Source of the DNA: Pseudodesulfovibrio indicus
Lineage (GTDB): Bacteria > Desulfobacterota > Desulfovibrionia > Desulfovibrionales > Desulfovibrionaceae
NCBI RefSeq assembly: GCF_001563225.1
Contig: NZ_CP014206.1
Span: forward strand, 2,604,001 to 2,668,000
DNA: 64,000 nucleotides
Reading direction: 5' to 3'
A program made the translations under genes and the position numbers. Below are positions 36,699 through 44,431 of this stretch, piece by piece. Within the stretch, counting starts at the first letter, position 1. Every line of letters begins with the position of its first letter. The notes beneath the pieces were generated by a model that did no database searches, was not told the DNA's origin, and saw nothing but the letters and a program-made list of their open reading frames with translations.

Positions 36699-36733
36699 AA
36701 AAAAGGGCCGTAAGCTTGTCGCCTACGGCCCTT
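36699..36733 (-). terminator. Attenuator-type terminator in the symporter leader
   Basis: AAGGGCCGTAGGC (36733..36721) pairs with GCTTACGGCCCTT (36715..36703, one G-U) and runs into a U tract. It is on the minus strand, 26 bases after the leader peptide stop and 50 bases before the accessory protein start. CCGUAGGC of its 5' arm can instead pair with GCCUGCGG (36785..36778) in the leader, giving an antiterminator. Confidence 0.82.
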
Positions 36734-36758
36734 GTTGTGGATGAAACTACTGAGTCAG

Positions 36759-36848
36759 CTACACGCACACCCCGAGACCGCAGGCGCTTCTAAAAAAGCG
36801 AAAGCTAAAAAAGAAAAAGAAGGCAAAGCGGTTGGAGTGGGATTTCAT
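36759..36848 (-). CDS. Phenylalanine-rich leader peptide (attenuator)
   Basis: 29 codons from ATG 36848, stop TAG 36761..36759. The core RFAFFFFFSFRFF carries nine Phe codons in 12 positions, resembling in kind the pheA and pheM leader peptides. AAGG and AGG lie 9-14 bases upstream, giving a weak RBS. A terminator follows (36699-36733), with a possible antiterminator pairing that starts seven bases after the last Phe codon. Stalling at Phe codons when charged Phe-tRNA is low would favour the antiterminator and switch on the symporter. The opposite strand reads as a Lys-rich ORF, but the U tract fits only this strand. Confidence 0.7.
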   Translation of the reverse strand: MKSHSNRFAFFFFFSFRFFRSACGLGVCV

Positions 36849-36855
36849 GCGCAAA

Positions 36856-36884
36856 TACCTAGCCTTATATCGACTGGAAGTCAA
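36856..36884 (-). promoter_or_regulatory. Possible promoter for the Phe-leader / symporter transcript
   Basis: TTGACT (36884..36879) and TAGGTA (36861..36856) are 17 bases apart, but this puts the start almost at the leader ATG. TATAAG (36869..36864) is an alternative -10 with a poor -35. The true start may be further upstream. Confidence 0.3.
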
Positions 36885-36944
36885 GCGCCATCCGATACCG
36901 GAAAAGCGGGTTGCCGGGGAGGGGAGATCGATATGCTCCGCGTA

Positions 36945-36973
36945 TTGGTCGATACGCTTTCCAAATATATACA
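36945..36973 (+). promoter_or_regulatory. Possible promoter of the glutamate synthase operon
   Basis: TTGGTC (36945-36950) and TATACA (36968-36973), 17 bases apart, would give a leader of about 170 bases. A second TTGACA at 37006-37011 has no good -10. Confidence 0.3.
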
Positions 36974-37098
36974 AAGTAAGCAAATACAGGTGGTTAAAAC
37001 TTTTCTTGACAGGTAATACGGACATGTGTTTTTGTGACTCCCCTTTGCTCTTCAGCATTATTGCCTGAATTGTGAAAGGCTCGGAGACGCGCTCCGAC

Positions 37099-37124
37099 CA
37101 TCTTGTCCGCAAGATGACTTTTTT
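37099..37124 (+). terminator. Hairpin plus U run in the glutamate synthase leader (possible attenuator)
   Basis: CATCTTG / CAAGATG (37099-37105/37110-37116), loop TCCG, followed two bases later by six Ts. It sits 27 bases before the first glt start codon, with an overlapping upstream hairpin CGGA/TCCG (37082-37096) that could compete. It would act as an attenuator rather than a gene end, since no gene precedes it on this strand. Confidence 0.55.
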
Positions 37125-37151
37125 GGCAACTAACGAGAGAGGTTACCTGTC

Positions 37152-38681
37152 TTGCTTTTTCAGCCCATCAACAAGAACTACCATGAGTTCTGTATCGAGC
37201 GGGACCCGGAACTGTGCATCAACTGCAAGGTCTGCGTCCGCCAGTGTTCGTACGAGGCTCACTATTGGGATGAAGCCCGGCAAAAGGTCGTGCACGACAA
37301 CACCAAGTGCATCGGCTGCCATCGCTGCGAAGCCCTGTGCCCGACAGCTGCCCTGAACATCGTCAAGAAGCCCTCGGACTTCCGGACGAACAGCCTGTGG
37401 CGCCCGGTGTTTCTGCAGAACATCTACAAGCAGGCGGATACCGGCGGAGTGCTCCTTGCGGGCATGGGCTCCCCGGTGGACATCCCGGTCTATTGGGACC
37501 GCATGCTGCTCGACGCCAGCCAGGTGACCAACCCGTCCATCGACCCCCTGCGCGAACCCATGGAGCTCAAGACCTTCCTGGGCGCGAAGCCGCGCAAGGC
37601 GGAGCTGACCACGGACAAAAAGACCGGCAAGGTCAAGCTCAAGACCAAGCTCACCCCGCAGCTGGAGCTGGACGTTCCGATCATGTTCGCGGCCATGAGC
37701 TTCGGCGCAATCAACTTCAACCTGCACCGGGCCATGGCCCGCGCGGCAACCGAAACCGGGACCTACTACAATACCGGCGAGGGCGGCCTGCACAAGTCCT
37801 TATATAAATACGGCGAGAACACCATCGTGCAGGTGGCGTCCGGCCGGTTCGGCGTGCACCGCGACTATCTGCGCGCGGGCGCAGCCATCGAGATCAAGGT
37901 GGGGCAGGGTGCCAAGCCCGGCATCGGCGGCCACCTCCCGGGCGAGAAGATCAACGACAAGGTGTCCGAGACCCGCATGGTTCCCATCGGCTCCGACGCC
38001 ATCTCCCCGGCCCCGCATCACGACATCTACTCCATCGAGGACCTGCTTCAGCTCATCTACGCGCTGAAGGAGGCCTCGGAATACAAGGTCCCGGTGTCGG
38101 TCAAGATCGCCGCCGTGCACAACGTGGCCGCCATCGCCTCGGGCATCGCCCGGGCGGGCGCGGACATCATCACCGTGGACGGCATGCGCGGCGGCACGGG
38201 CGCGGCCCCGGCCATGATCCGCGACAACGTGGGCATTCCCATCGAGCTGGCCCTGGCCCAGGTGGACCAGCGGCTGCGCGACGAGGGCATCCGCAACCAG
38301 GTTTCGGTGGTGGCCGCGGGCGGCATCCGCTGCTCCGGCGACGTGATCAAGGCCATCGCGCTGGGCGCGGACGCGGTCTACATCGGCACCGCCACCCTGA
38401 TCGCCGTGGGCTGCACCATCTGCGGCCGCTGCTACACCGGCAAATGCCCGTGGGGCATCGCCACCAACGATCCCAAGCTCTCCAAGCGCCAGAATCCGGA
38501 CATCGCGGCCAAGAAGCTGGCCAACCTGATCCGCGCCTGGGGCCACGAGATCGAGGAGATGCTGGGCGGCATGGGACTGAACTCCATCGAATCCCTGCGC
38601 GGCAACCGCGACAAGCTGCGCGGCGTGGGCCTTTCGGACACCGAACTCGACATCCTCGGCATCAAGCATGCCGGGCGCTAA
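37152..38681 (+). CDS. Glutamate synthase FMN-binding (GltB2-type) subunit with N-terminal ferredoxin domain
   Basis: 509 residues, TTG start at 37152 preceded by AGAGAGG. Two N-terminal 4Fe-4S motifs (CINCKVCVRQC and CIGCHRCEALCP) precede the FMN barrel: MFAAMSFGAINFNLHRAMA, GQGAKPGIGGHLPGEK, DGMRGGTGAAPA and VVAAGGIRCSGDVIKAIALGAD. The cluster Cys of GltS are in VGCTICGRCYTGKCPWG. It makes glutamate from 2-oxoglutarate and channelled ammonia. The glutaminase and GXGXG domains are separate genes downstream, the archaeal/Desulfovibrio split arrangement. Confidence 0.93.
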   Translation: MLFQPINKNYHEFCIERDPELCINCKVCVRQCSYEAHYWDEARQKVVHDNTKCIGCHRCEALCPTAALNIVKKPSDFRTNSLWRPVFLQNIYKQADTGGVLLAGMGSPVDIPVYWDRMLLDASQVTNPSIDPLREPMELKTFLGAKPRKAELTTDKKTGKVKLKTKLTPQLELDVPIMFAAMSFGAINFNLHRAMARAATETGTYYNTGEGGLHKSLYKYGENTIVQVASGRFGVHRDYLRAGAAIEIKVGQGAKPGIGGHLPGEKINDKVSETRMVPIGSDAISPAPHHDIYSIEDLLQLIYALKEASEYKVPVSVKIAAVHNVAAIASGIARAGADIITVDGMRGGTGAAPAMIRDNVGIPIELALAQVDQRLRDEGIRNQVSVVAAGGIRCSGDVIKAIALGADAVYIGTATLIAVGCTICGRCYTGKCPWGIATNDPKLSKRQNPDIAAKKLANLIRAWGHEIEEMLGGMGLNSIESLRGNRDKLRGVGLSDTELDILGIKHAGR

Positions 38682-38693
38682 ACGGAGGACCGC

Positions 38694-39140
38694 ATGAAGA
38701 GAGTCTATCCGGATAAAGAATACTGCATCGGCTGCCACCTCTGCGAAGTGGCCTGCATCACCGCCCACTCCAAGTCCAAGGACGTGATCATCGCCTTCCG
38801 CGAGGAGCAGGGCAAGGACGGGTTGTCCGCGTGCAAGCGGGTCTTCGAGAAGGGCGACACCTGCGTGGCCATCTCCTGCCGCCACTGCGACGAGCCCTCC
38901 TGCGTGGCCGCCTGCATCTCCGGCGGGTTGCACAAGGACCCGGAAACGGGCCGCACGGTCTATGACCGCGAAAAGTGCGTGGGCTGCTGGTCCTGCCTGA
39001 TGGCCTGCCCCTACGGCGCCATAAAGCGGCATCCGAACGAAAACAAGATCGTCAAGTGCGACCTGTGCGAGGGACGCGAGGGCGGCCCGGCCTGCGTGGC
39101 CGCATGCCCCAACCAGGCCCTGAAATTCGAGGAACGATAG
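38694..39140 (+). CDS. 4Fe-4S ferredoxin-type electron-transfer subunit
   Basis: 148 residues with four clusters' worth of Cys: CIGCHLCEVAC, CRHCDEPSCVAAC, CVGCWSCLMACP and CDLCEGREGGPACVAACP. This is the HycB/DmsB-type electron-wiring fold. Its place between the FMN subunit and a flavin reductase suggests it carries electrons to the glutamate synthase. Soluble, no signal peptide. GGAGG precedes ATG 38694. Confidence 0.9.
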   Translation: MKRVYPDKEYCIGCHLCEVACITAHSKSKDVIIAFREEQGKDGLSACKRVFEKGDTCVAISCRHCDEPSCVAACISGGLHKDPETGRTVYDREKCVGCWSCLMACPYGAIKRHPNENKIVKCDLCEGREGGPACVAACPNQALKFEER

Positions 39141-39149
39141 GGAGCGGTC

Positions 39150-40436
39150 ATGAAATACGTCATCATCGGCAACGGCATCGCCTCCATCGGAGCCATCGAG
39201 GGCATCCGCAAGGTCGATACCGAGAACGAAATCCTGGTCATCGGGGCCGAAGACGCTCCGGCATACGGCCGCCCGCTCATCTCCTACCTGCTGGCGGGCA
39301 AGATCGGCCCGGACCGTCTGGCCCTGCGCCCGCAGGAGTTCTACGAGAAGAGCAACGTCTCCCTGATGCTCGGCACCCGCGTCGAATCCATCGACACCAA
39401 GGCCAAGACCGTGGCCACGGACAAGGGCGAGACCGTGCCTTACGAGAACCTGCTCGTCGCCACCGGCGGCAACCCCTTCACCCCGCCCATTCCCGGCTCC
39501 GACGGGGCGGACGTCTACAACTTCACCAACCTGGAGCACGCCCAGACCCTGATCTCCAAGGCCAAGGAAATAAAGCGGGCGGTGGTCATCGGCGGCGGCC
39601 TCATCGGCCTGAAGGCGGGCGAATCCCTGTTCGACCGCGGCGTGGACGTGACCATCCTGGAGCTTTCCCCGCGCATCCTGAGCCTGGCCTTTGACGAGAA
39701 CGCCGCCTCCCTGGCCGGAGCCCGGCTGGCCGAAGTGGGCCTCCACGTCCGCTGCGGCGTGTCCGCCAAGGAGATCCAGCGCGATCACGACGGCAACCTC
39801 AAGGGCGTGCACCTGACCGACGGCGACTTCCTGCAGTGCGACGTGGTGGTCATCGCCATCGGCGTGGTCCCCAACTACAACCTGGCCAAGGAGGCCGGGA
39901 TCGCCGTGGACCGGGGCATCAAGGTGGACGAGCACATGCGCGCCGACGCGGACGGCGTGTTCGCGGCGGGCGACGTGGCCCAGGCCAAGGACCTGCTGTT
40001 CGGCGAGGACCGGGTCATCCCCATCTGGACCAACGCCTACAACCAGGGGTTCTGCGCGGGCAAGAACATGGCCGGAGAAGCCATCCCGTTCACCGGCTCC
40101 CTGGCCATGAACTCCATATCCTTCTACGGGCTGCCGACCATCTCCGTGGGCACCGTGAACCCGCCCGAAGGGGACGATTCCTACGAGATCGCCGCCTCCC
40201 TGGACGAGAAGAAGAAAAGCTACCGCAAGCTCGTCTTCCACAACGACCGCCTGGTCGGCTACGTGCTGGTGGGCGACATCGACATGGCGGGCATGTACAC
40301 CGCCTTCGTCAAGTTCCAGATGGCGGTGCCGGAAGAGGCCAAGAAGCAGATCCTGGTCGGCGGGCCCGACGTGCTCATGTGGCCGGACGATTTCTTCAAG
40401 GAAACCTGGAACCCCGGCGTGGTTGAGCCCGATTAG
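39150..40436 (+). CDS. NAD(P)/FAD-dependent oxidoreductase of the glutamate synthase cluster
   Basis: 428 residues. FAD motif YVIIGNGIASIGAIEGI, NAD(P) motif AVVIGGGLIGLKAGESLFDRG, and FAAGDVAQAKDLLFGEDR near the flavin ribityl site. It resembles NADH-dependent rubredoxin or nitrite reductase-like flavoproteins and probably feeds electrons through the ferredoxin subunit to the FMN subunit, replacing the usual GltD. The spacing of about nine bases to its neighbours shows one operon. The electron donor (NADH, NADPH or other) is not decidable. Confidence 0.88.
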   Translation: MKYVIIGNGIASIGAIEGIRKVDTENEILVIGAEDAPAYGRPLISYLLAGKIGPDRLALRPQEFYEKSNVSLMLGTRVESIDTKAKTVATDKGETVPYENLLVATGGNPFTPPIPGSDGADVYNFTNLEHAQTLISKAKEIKRAVVIGGGLIGLKAGESLFDRGVDVTILELSPRILSLAFDENAASLAGARLAEVGLHVRCGVSAKEIQRDHDGNLKGVHLTDGDFLQCDVVVIAIGVVPNYNLAKEAGIAVDRGIKVDEHMRADADGVFAAGDVAQAKDLLFGEDRVIPIWTNAYNQGFCAGKNMAGEAIPFTGSLAMNSISFYGLPTISVGTVNPPEGDDSYEIAASLDEKKKSYRKLVFHNDRLVGYVLVGDIDMAGMYTAFVKFQMAVPEEAKKQILVGGPDVLMWPDDFFKETWNPGVVEPD

Positions 40437-40447
40437 AGGACTATGCA

Positions 40448-41545
40448 ATGAAAGCACCTGACAGATATTACGATTTCCAGAAGGACATCTCCGGCTGCGG
40501 CATCTTCGGGGTCATCCACAAGAAGCGTGGACTGATTCCCGGCGACATGCCCATCCAGGCCATGACCTGCATGCACGACCGGGGCAACGGCCTGGGCGGC
40601 GGTTTCGCGGCCTACGGCATCTACCCGGACCACGCGGACAAGTACTGCTTCCACATGATGTGCGACGACGACGCGGCCATCAAGGGCTCCGAGGAGATGA
40701 TCAAGAAGTACTTCGACCTGCACTTCTACGAGCCGATCCCCACGCGCAGGACCCTGGCCATCCCCAATCCGCCGAAGTTCAACCGCTACTTCGTGACCGT
40801 GCCCGAAAAGCCGGAGAACGAGTTCCGCGAGCTGCCGGAAGAGGACTACATCGTGGCCGTGGTCATGAAGATCAACACATATGTGGCCGGGGCCTTCGTG
40901 GTCTCCTCGGGCAAGAACATGGGCGCCTTCAAGGGCGTGGGCTTTCCCGAGGACATCGCCGACTTCTTCCGCCTGGAGGAATACGCGGCCTACATCTGGA
41001 CCGGCCACAACCGGTTCCCGACCAACACCCCGGGCTGGTGGGGCGGGGCGCACCCGTTCACCATCCTGAACTGGTCCATCGTGCACAACGGGGAGATATC
41101 CTCCTACGGCATCAACCGCCGCTACCTGTGCGAGCACGACTACCTGTGCACCATGATGACCGACACCGAGGTCGTGGCCTACGAGCTGGACATGCTGATC
41201 CGCAAGCACGGCCTGACCTGGGAGCTGGCGGCCAAGGTCTTCGCCCCGCCTTTCTGGGACGAGATCGAGCGCATGGACGGTGAGGACAAGGAGCTGTACA
41301 CCACGCTGCGCGCCACCTACGGCCCGGCCATGCTGAACGGCCCCTTCGCCATCCTGGTGGCGGACAACAACCGGCTGATGGGCCTCAACGACCGCATCAA
41401 GCTGCGCCCGCTGCTGGTGGCCGAGAAGGACGACATGGTCTTCATGTCGAGCGAGGAATCGGCCGTGCGCGACGTCTGCCCCGAGCTGGACCGCGTCTGG
41501 ATGCCCAAGGCGGGCGAACCCGTCATCGTGGACCTGGAGGATTAG
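40448..41545 (+). CDS. Class II glutamine amidotransferase (GltB1-type glutaminase subunit)
   Basis: 365 residues. The Ntn-hydrolase Cys appears at residue 17 (DISGCGIFGVIHKK), with GHNRFPTNTPGWWGGAHPF and SIVHNGEISSYGINRRYL completing the glutaminase site. Because the catalytic Cys must be N-terminal, removal of a 16-residue propeptide is expected. It releases ammonia from glutamine for the FMN subunit. It is separated from the other domains that are fused in classical GltB. Confidence 0.9.
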   Translation: MKAPDRYYDFQKDISGCGIFGVIHKKRGLIPGDMPIQAMTCMHDRGNGLGGGFAAYGIYPDHADKYCFHMMCDDDAAIKGSEEMIKKYFDLHFYEPIPTRRTLAIPNPPKFNRYFVTVPEKPENEFRELPEEDYIVAVVMKINTYVAGAFVVSSGKNMGAFKGVGFPEDIADFFRLEEYAAYIWTGHNRFPTNTPGWWGGAHPFTILNWSIVHNGEISSYGINRRYLCEHDYLCTMMTDTEVVAYELDMLIRKHGLTWELAAKVFAPPFWDEIERMDGEDKELYTTLRATYGPAMLNGPFAILVADNNRLMGLNDRIKLRPLLVAEKDDMVFMSSEESAVRDVCPELDRVWMPKAGEPVIVDLED

Positions 41546-42307
41546 ATGGCAGCCAAGAGAAAGCAGAAGACCCTGACCGCGGGGCGCACCTACTACAAGC
41601 AGTTCAACGAGGAGATCCGCGCCCTGGTCAACGAGGGCGTGACCGACTTCGTGATCAAGGAATGCAACGGCCAGCGCTATCTGGCCACGGCCCTGGAAGG
41701 GGACCTGGTCTTCGACGTCTACGGCGTCCCCGGCCAGGACCTGGGCGCGTTCATGCGCGGCCCCAAGGTCCGCATCCACAACAATGCCCAGGACGGCGTG
41801 GGCAACACCATGGACGACGGCCGGGTGGTCATCGACGGCATCGCGGGCGACGTCATCGGCTACGCCATGCGCGGCGGCGAGATATTCATCAAGGGCGACG
41901 TGGGGTACCGCGTCGGCATCCACATGAAGGCTTACCTCGACCACCAGCCGAAAATCGTGGTCGGCGGCAAGGCCGGAGACTTCCTCGGCGAATATATGGC
42001 CGGTGGAATTATTTTGCTCTTGGGTATGTTTTCTGATAAGCCTGATGCGCCCATTGCGGGACGGAGTCTCGGGACGGGCATGCACGGCGGCGTGATCTAC
42101 GTTCGCGGCGGCGTCCCCGAAGACCAGCTCGGTCCCGGCCTGACGACCAACCCCGTGGACTCCGACGACCTGAAGGTCATCGAAGGGCTGGTCAACGAAT
42201 ACGCCAAGGAATTGCAGCTGGACAGCAAGGCGATTTTAAGCGAGAACTTCGTGAAAATTCGTCCGTTTTCGCATCGACCGTACGGAAACCTGTACGTCCC
42301 TTGCTAA
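41546..42307 (+). CDS. GXGXG-motif glutamate synthase subunit (GltB3-type)
   Basis: 253 residues, starting directly after the GATase stop. It has the beta-helix repeats of the GXGXG domain (GVGNTMDDGRVVIDGIAGDVI, MRGGEIFIKGDVGYRVGIHM, GGKAGDFLGEYMAGGIILLL, GTGMHGGVIYVRGG). The domain has a structural role in glutamate synthase. Between about 41990 and 42060 codon use shifts to A/T-ending codons (TTG, TCT, GAT, CCT), unlike the flanks. It closes the five-gene operon. Confidence 0.9.
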   Translation: MAAKRKQKTLTAGRTYYKQFNEEIRALVNEGVTDFVIKECNGQRYLATALEGDLVFDVYGVPGQDLGAFMRGPKVRIHNNAQDGVGNTMDDGRVVIDGIAGDVIGYAMRGGEIFIKGDVGYRVGIHMKAYLDHQPKIVVGGKAGDFLGEYMAGGIILLLGMFSDKPDAPIAGRSLGTGMHGGVIYVRGGVPEDQLGPGLTTNPVDSDDLKVIEGLVNEYAKELQLDSKAILSENFVKIRPFSHRPYGNLYVPC

Positions 42308-42348
42308 ACGGCGGGGAAGTTACACCACTAACTCTTTTGGAGGAACCC

Positions 42349-42702
42349 ATGTTCTTCGATTCCGTAGCCTTCGCCATGGCCCCGCCTGCGGGCGGCGGTG
42401 ACGCAGGCGGCCTCGGCGGCATCCTGGGCGGCCCGCTGCCCATGCTGGTCCTGATGTTCGCCATCTTCTACTTCCTGCTCATCCGTCCGCAGCAGAAGAA
42501 GCAAAAAGCCCACCGGGCCATGCTCGACGCCCTCAAGAAGGGCGACAAGGTCTGGACCAACGGCGGCATTCTCGGAACCATCGTTGACATCGACGGCGAC
42601 AACCTCACCATCGAGATCGCAACGGGCGTCAATGTCGTGATCAAGCGCGGTTTCGTTGCCGACAAGGACGGCGGCGCTCCCGCAGCTGACAAGAAGAAGT
42701 AG
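42349..42702 (+). CDS. yajC: Preprotein translocase subunit YajC
   Basis: 117 residues from ATG 42349 with GGAGGAA upstream. A Gly-rich N-terminus precedes one membrane helix (MLVLMFAIFYFLLIRPQQKK), then the YajC motif KKGDKVWTNGGILGTIVDID. It associates with SecDF-YidC. It heads yajC-secD-secF. Confidence 0.95.
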   Translation: MFFDSVAFAMAPPAGGGDAGGLGGILGGPLPMLVLMFAIFYFLLIRPQQKKQKAHRAMLDALKKGDKVWTNGGILGTIVDIDGDNLTIEIATGVNVVIKRGFVADKDGGAPAADKKK

Positions 42703-42825
42703 GTTCTTGCACCGGTACCTGAGACTTCCGTGCGGATCGGACCACGAAGTGGCCCGGTCCGCGCTTGCGTTTGTCGCCGGAAGCCGCAGGTAGGGCGCAA
42801 TTATTCCGTATCATAGGGAGAATTC

Positions 42826-44421
42826 ATGCAAAGTTTGCGTTTGAGAGCCATCCTCGCTCTCGCTGTGGTGCTTGCGGGGCTGGCCTTCATGCTGCCGTCC
42901 CTGCCCGGCGTAAAAGGCTCGTCCCTGAGCGATTTCCTTCCGGGAAAAGGGATCAGCCTCGGCCTCGACCTCAAGGGCGGCATCCATCTCACCCTCGGCG
43001 TGGACATGAAGACGGCCATGGACAACACCCTGGCCCGGCTGGGCGACGACCTCAAGTCCGCCGCCCGCGAGCAGGAAGTCTTCATCCTGCGTCCCACCGT
43101 CCTGAACGAGACCCAGATCGAGGTCACGCTGCTCAAGGCCGAGCAGAAGGACGGCCTCGAAAAGGTCATCAAGGATTACACTCCGTTCACCGTCGAGGAA
43201 TCGACGCCCGTTGACGGAGACAAGGTGCGCTATGTCTTGTCCGTCTCGCCGCAGTACCGCAGCGAGATCGAGAAGCTGACCATGGAACAGGCGATCAAGA
43301 CGATCCGCAACAGAATCGACCAGTTCGGCGTCGCCGAGCCGGACATCCGCCGCCAGCAGGGCAACCGCATCCAGGTGCAGCTGCCCGGTCTGCAGGACCC
43401 CGAGCGCGCCATCAAGATCATCGGCCAGACCGCCCATCTCGAATTCAAGATGGTGGACGACACCGCCGACGTGAAGAAGGCCGTGGAAGGCGTGATGGCC
43501 CCGGGCCGCGAGCTTTCCGTGCTGCTGCACCGCCAGGCGGACGGCAACTACGCCGAGTCTCCCATCGTCCTCAAGAAGGACGCCGTGCTGACCGGCGAAT
43601 ACGTGACCGACGCCCAGGTGCGCCTGGACCAGTGGAACACCCCGTACGTCTCGCTGACCTTCAACACCCGCGGCGCGAAGGTCTTCACCGACCTGACCAC
43701 CGAGAACGTGAACAAGCGCATGGCCATCGTCCTGGACGGCAAGGTCTATTCCGCCCCGGTCATCCGTGAGCGCATCGCCGGCGGCAGCGCTTCCATCACC
43801 GGCAACTTCACCCGCGAGGAAGCCCGCGACCTGGCCGTCGTCCTGCGCGCCGGCTCCCTGCCCGCGCCCGTGACCATCCTGGAACAGCGTTCCGTGGGTC
43901 CGTCCCTGGGGCAGGAGTCCATCGACAACGGCATCCTGTCCGCAGTGGTGGGCATGGCCGCGGTTCTGGCCTTCATGGTCATCTATTACGGTTTCGGCGG
44001 CATCGTGGCCGACATCGTGCTCTGCCTGAACATCATGCTCATCATGGGCGGTCTGGCCGCGTTCGGCGCGACCCTGACCCTGCCCGGCATAGCGGGCATC
44101 ATCCTGACCATCGGTATGGCGGTCGACGCCAACGTCATCATCTACGAACGCATCCGAGAGGAGCTGCGGCGGGGGCTTTCCGCCACCCAGGCCGTGGCCG
44201 AGGGCTACGGCAGGGCGACCCTGACCATCCTCGACGCCAACGTGACCACGGTCATCGCGGCGATCATCCTCTACCAGTTCGGAACCGGCCCGATCCGGGG
44301 CTTTGCCGTCACCCTGACGCTCGGCATCATCACCTCCATGTTCACGGCCATCTTCGTGTCGCGCATCCTGTTCGACCTGTACCTCAAAAAACGCGCGGAC
44401 AACGCGAAGCTGAGCATCTAG
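42826..44421 (+). CDS. secD: Protein translocase subunit SecD
   Basis: 531 residues. One N-terminal helix, the first SecD motif GLDLKGGIHLTLGVD, a large periplasmic P1 domain, then five helices with IGMAVDANVIIYERIREELRRG (the conserved Asp/Arg region for proton use). It pairs with SecF in drawing exported chains across the inner membrane using the proton motive force. The gap from yajC (42703-42825) has a GC hairpin without a U run. GGGAG precedes the ATG. Confidence 0.97.
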   Translation: MQSLRLRAILALAVVLAGLAFMLPSLPGVKGSSLSDFLPGKGISLGLDLKGGIHLTLGVDMKTAMDNTLARLGDDLKSAAREQEVFILRPTVLNETQIEVTLLKAEQKDGLEKVIKDYTPFTVEESTPVDGDKVRYVLSVSPQYRSEIEKLTMEQAIKTIRNRIDQFGVAEPDIRRQQGNRIQVQLPGLQDPERAIKIIGQTAHLEFKMVDDTADVKKAVEGVMAPGRELSVLLHRQADGNYAESPIVLKKDAVLTGEYVTDAQVRLDQWNTPYVSLTFNTRGAKVFTDLTTENVNKRMAIVLDGKVYSAPVIRERIAGGSASITGNFTREEARDLAVVLRAGSLPAPVTILEQRSVGPSLGQESIDNGILSAVVGMAAVLAFMVIYYGFGGIVADIVLCLNIMLIMGGLAAFGATLTLPGIAGIILTIGMAVDANVIIYERIREELRRGLSATQAVAEGYGRATLTILDANVTTVIAAIILYQFGTGPIRGFAVTLTLGIITSMFTAIFVSRILFDLYLKKRADNAKLSI

Positions 44422-44431
44422 GGGGTAGATC

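Noticed and set aside
36741..37016. Plus-strand ORF of 91 codons with a Lys-rich stretch opposite the Phe leader
   Set aside because: No good RBS, codon use unlike neighbours, and the hairpin at 36703-36733 has its U tract only on the minus strand, supporting the Phe leader on that strand.
37800..40457. 885-residue minus-strand ORF opposite the glutamate synthase genes
   Set aside because: Shadow of genes with clear Fe-S, FMN and FAD motifs on the plus strand.
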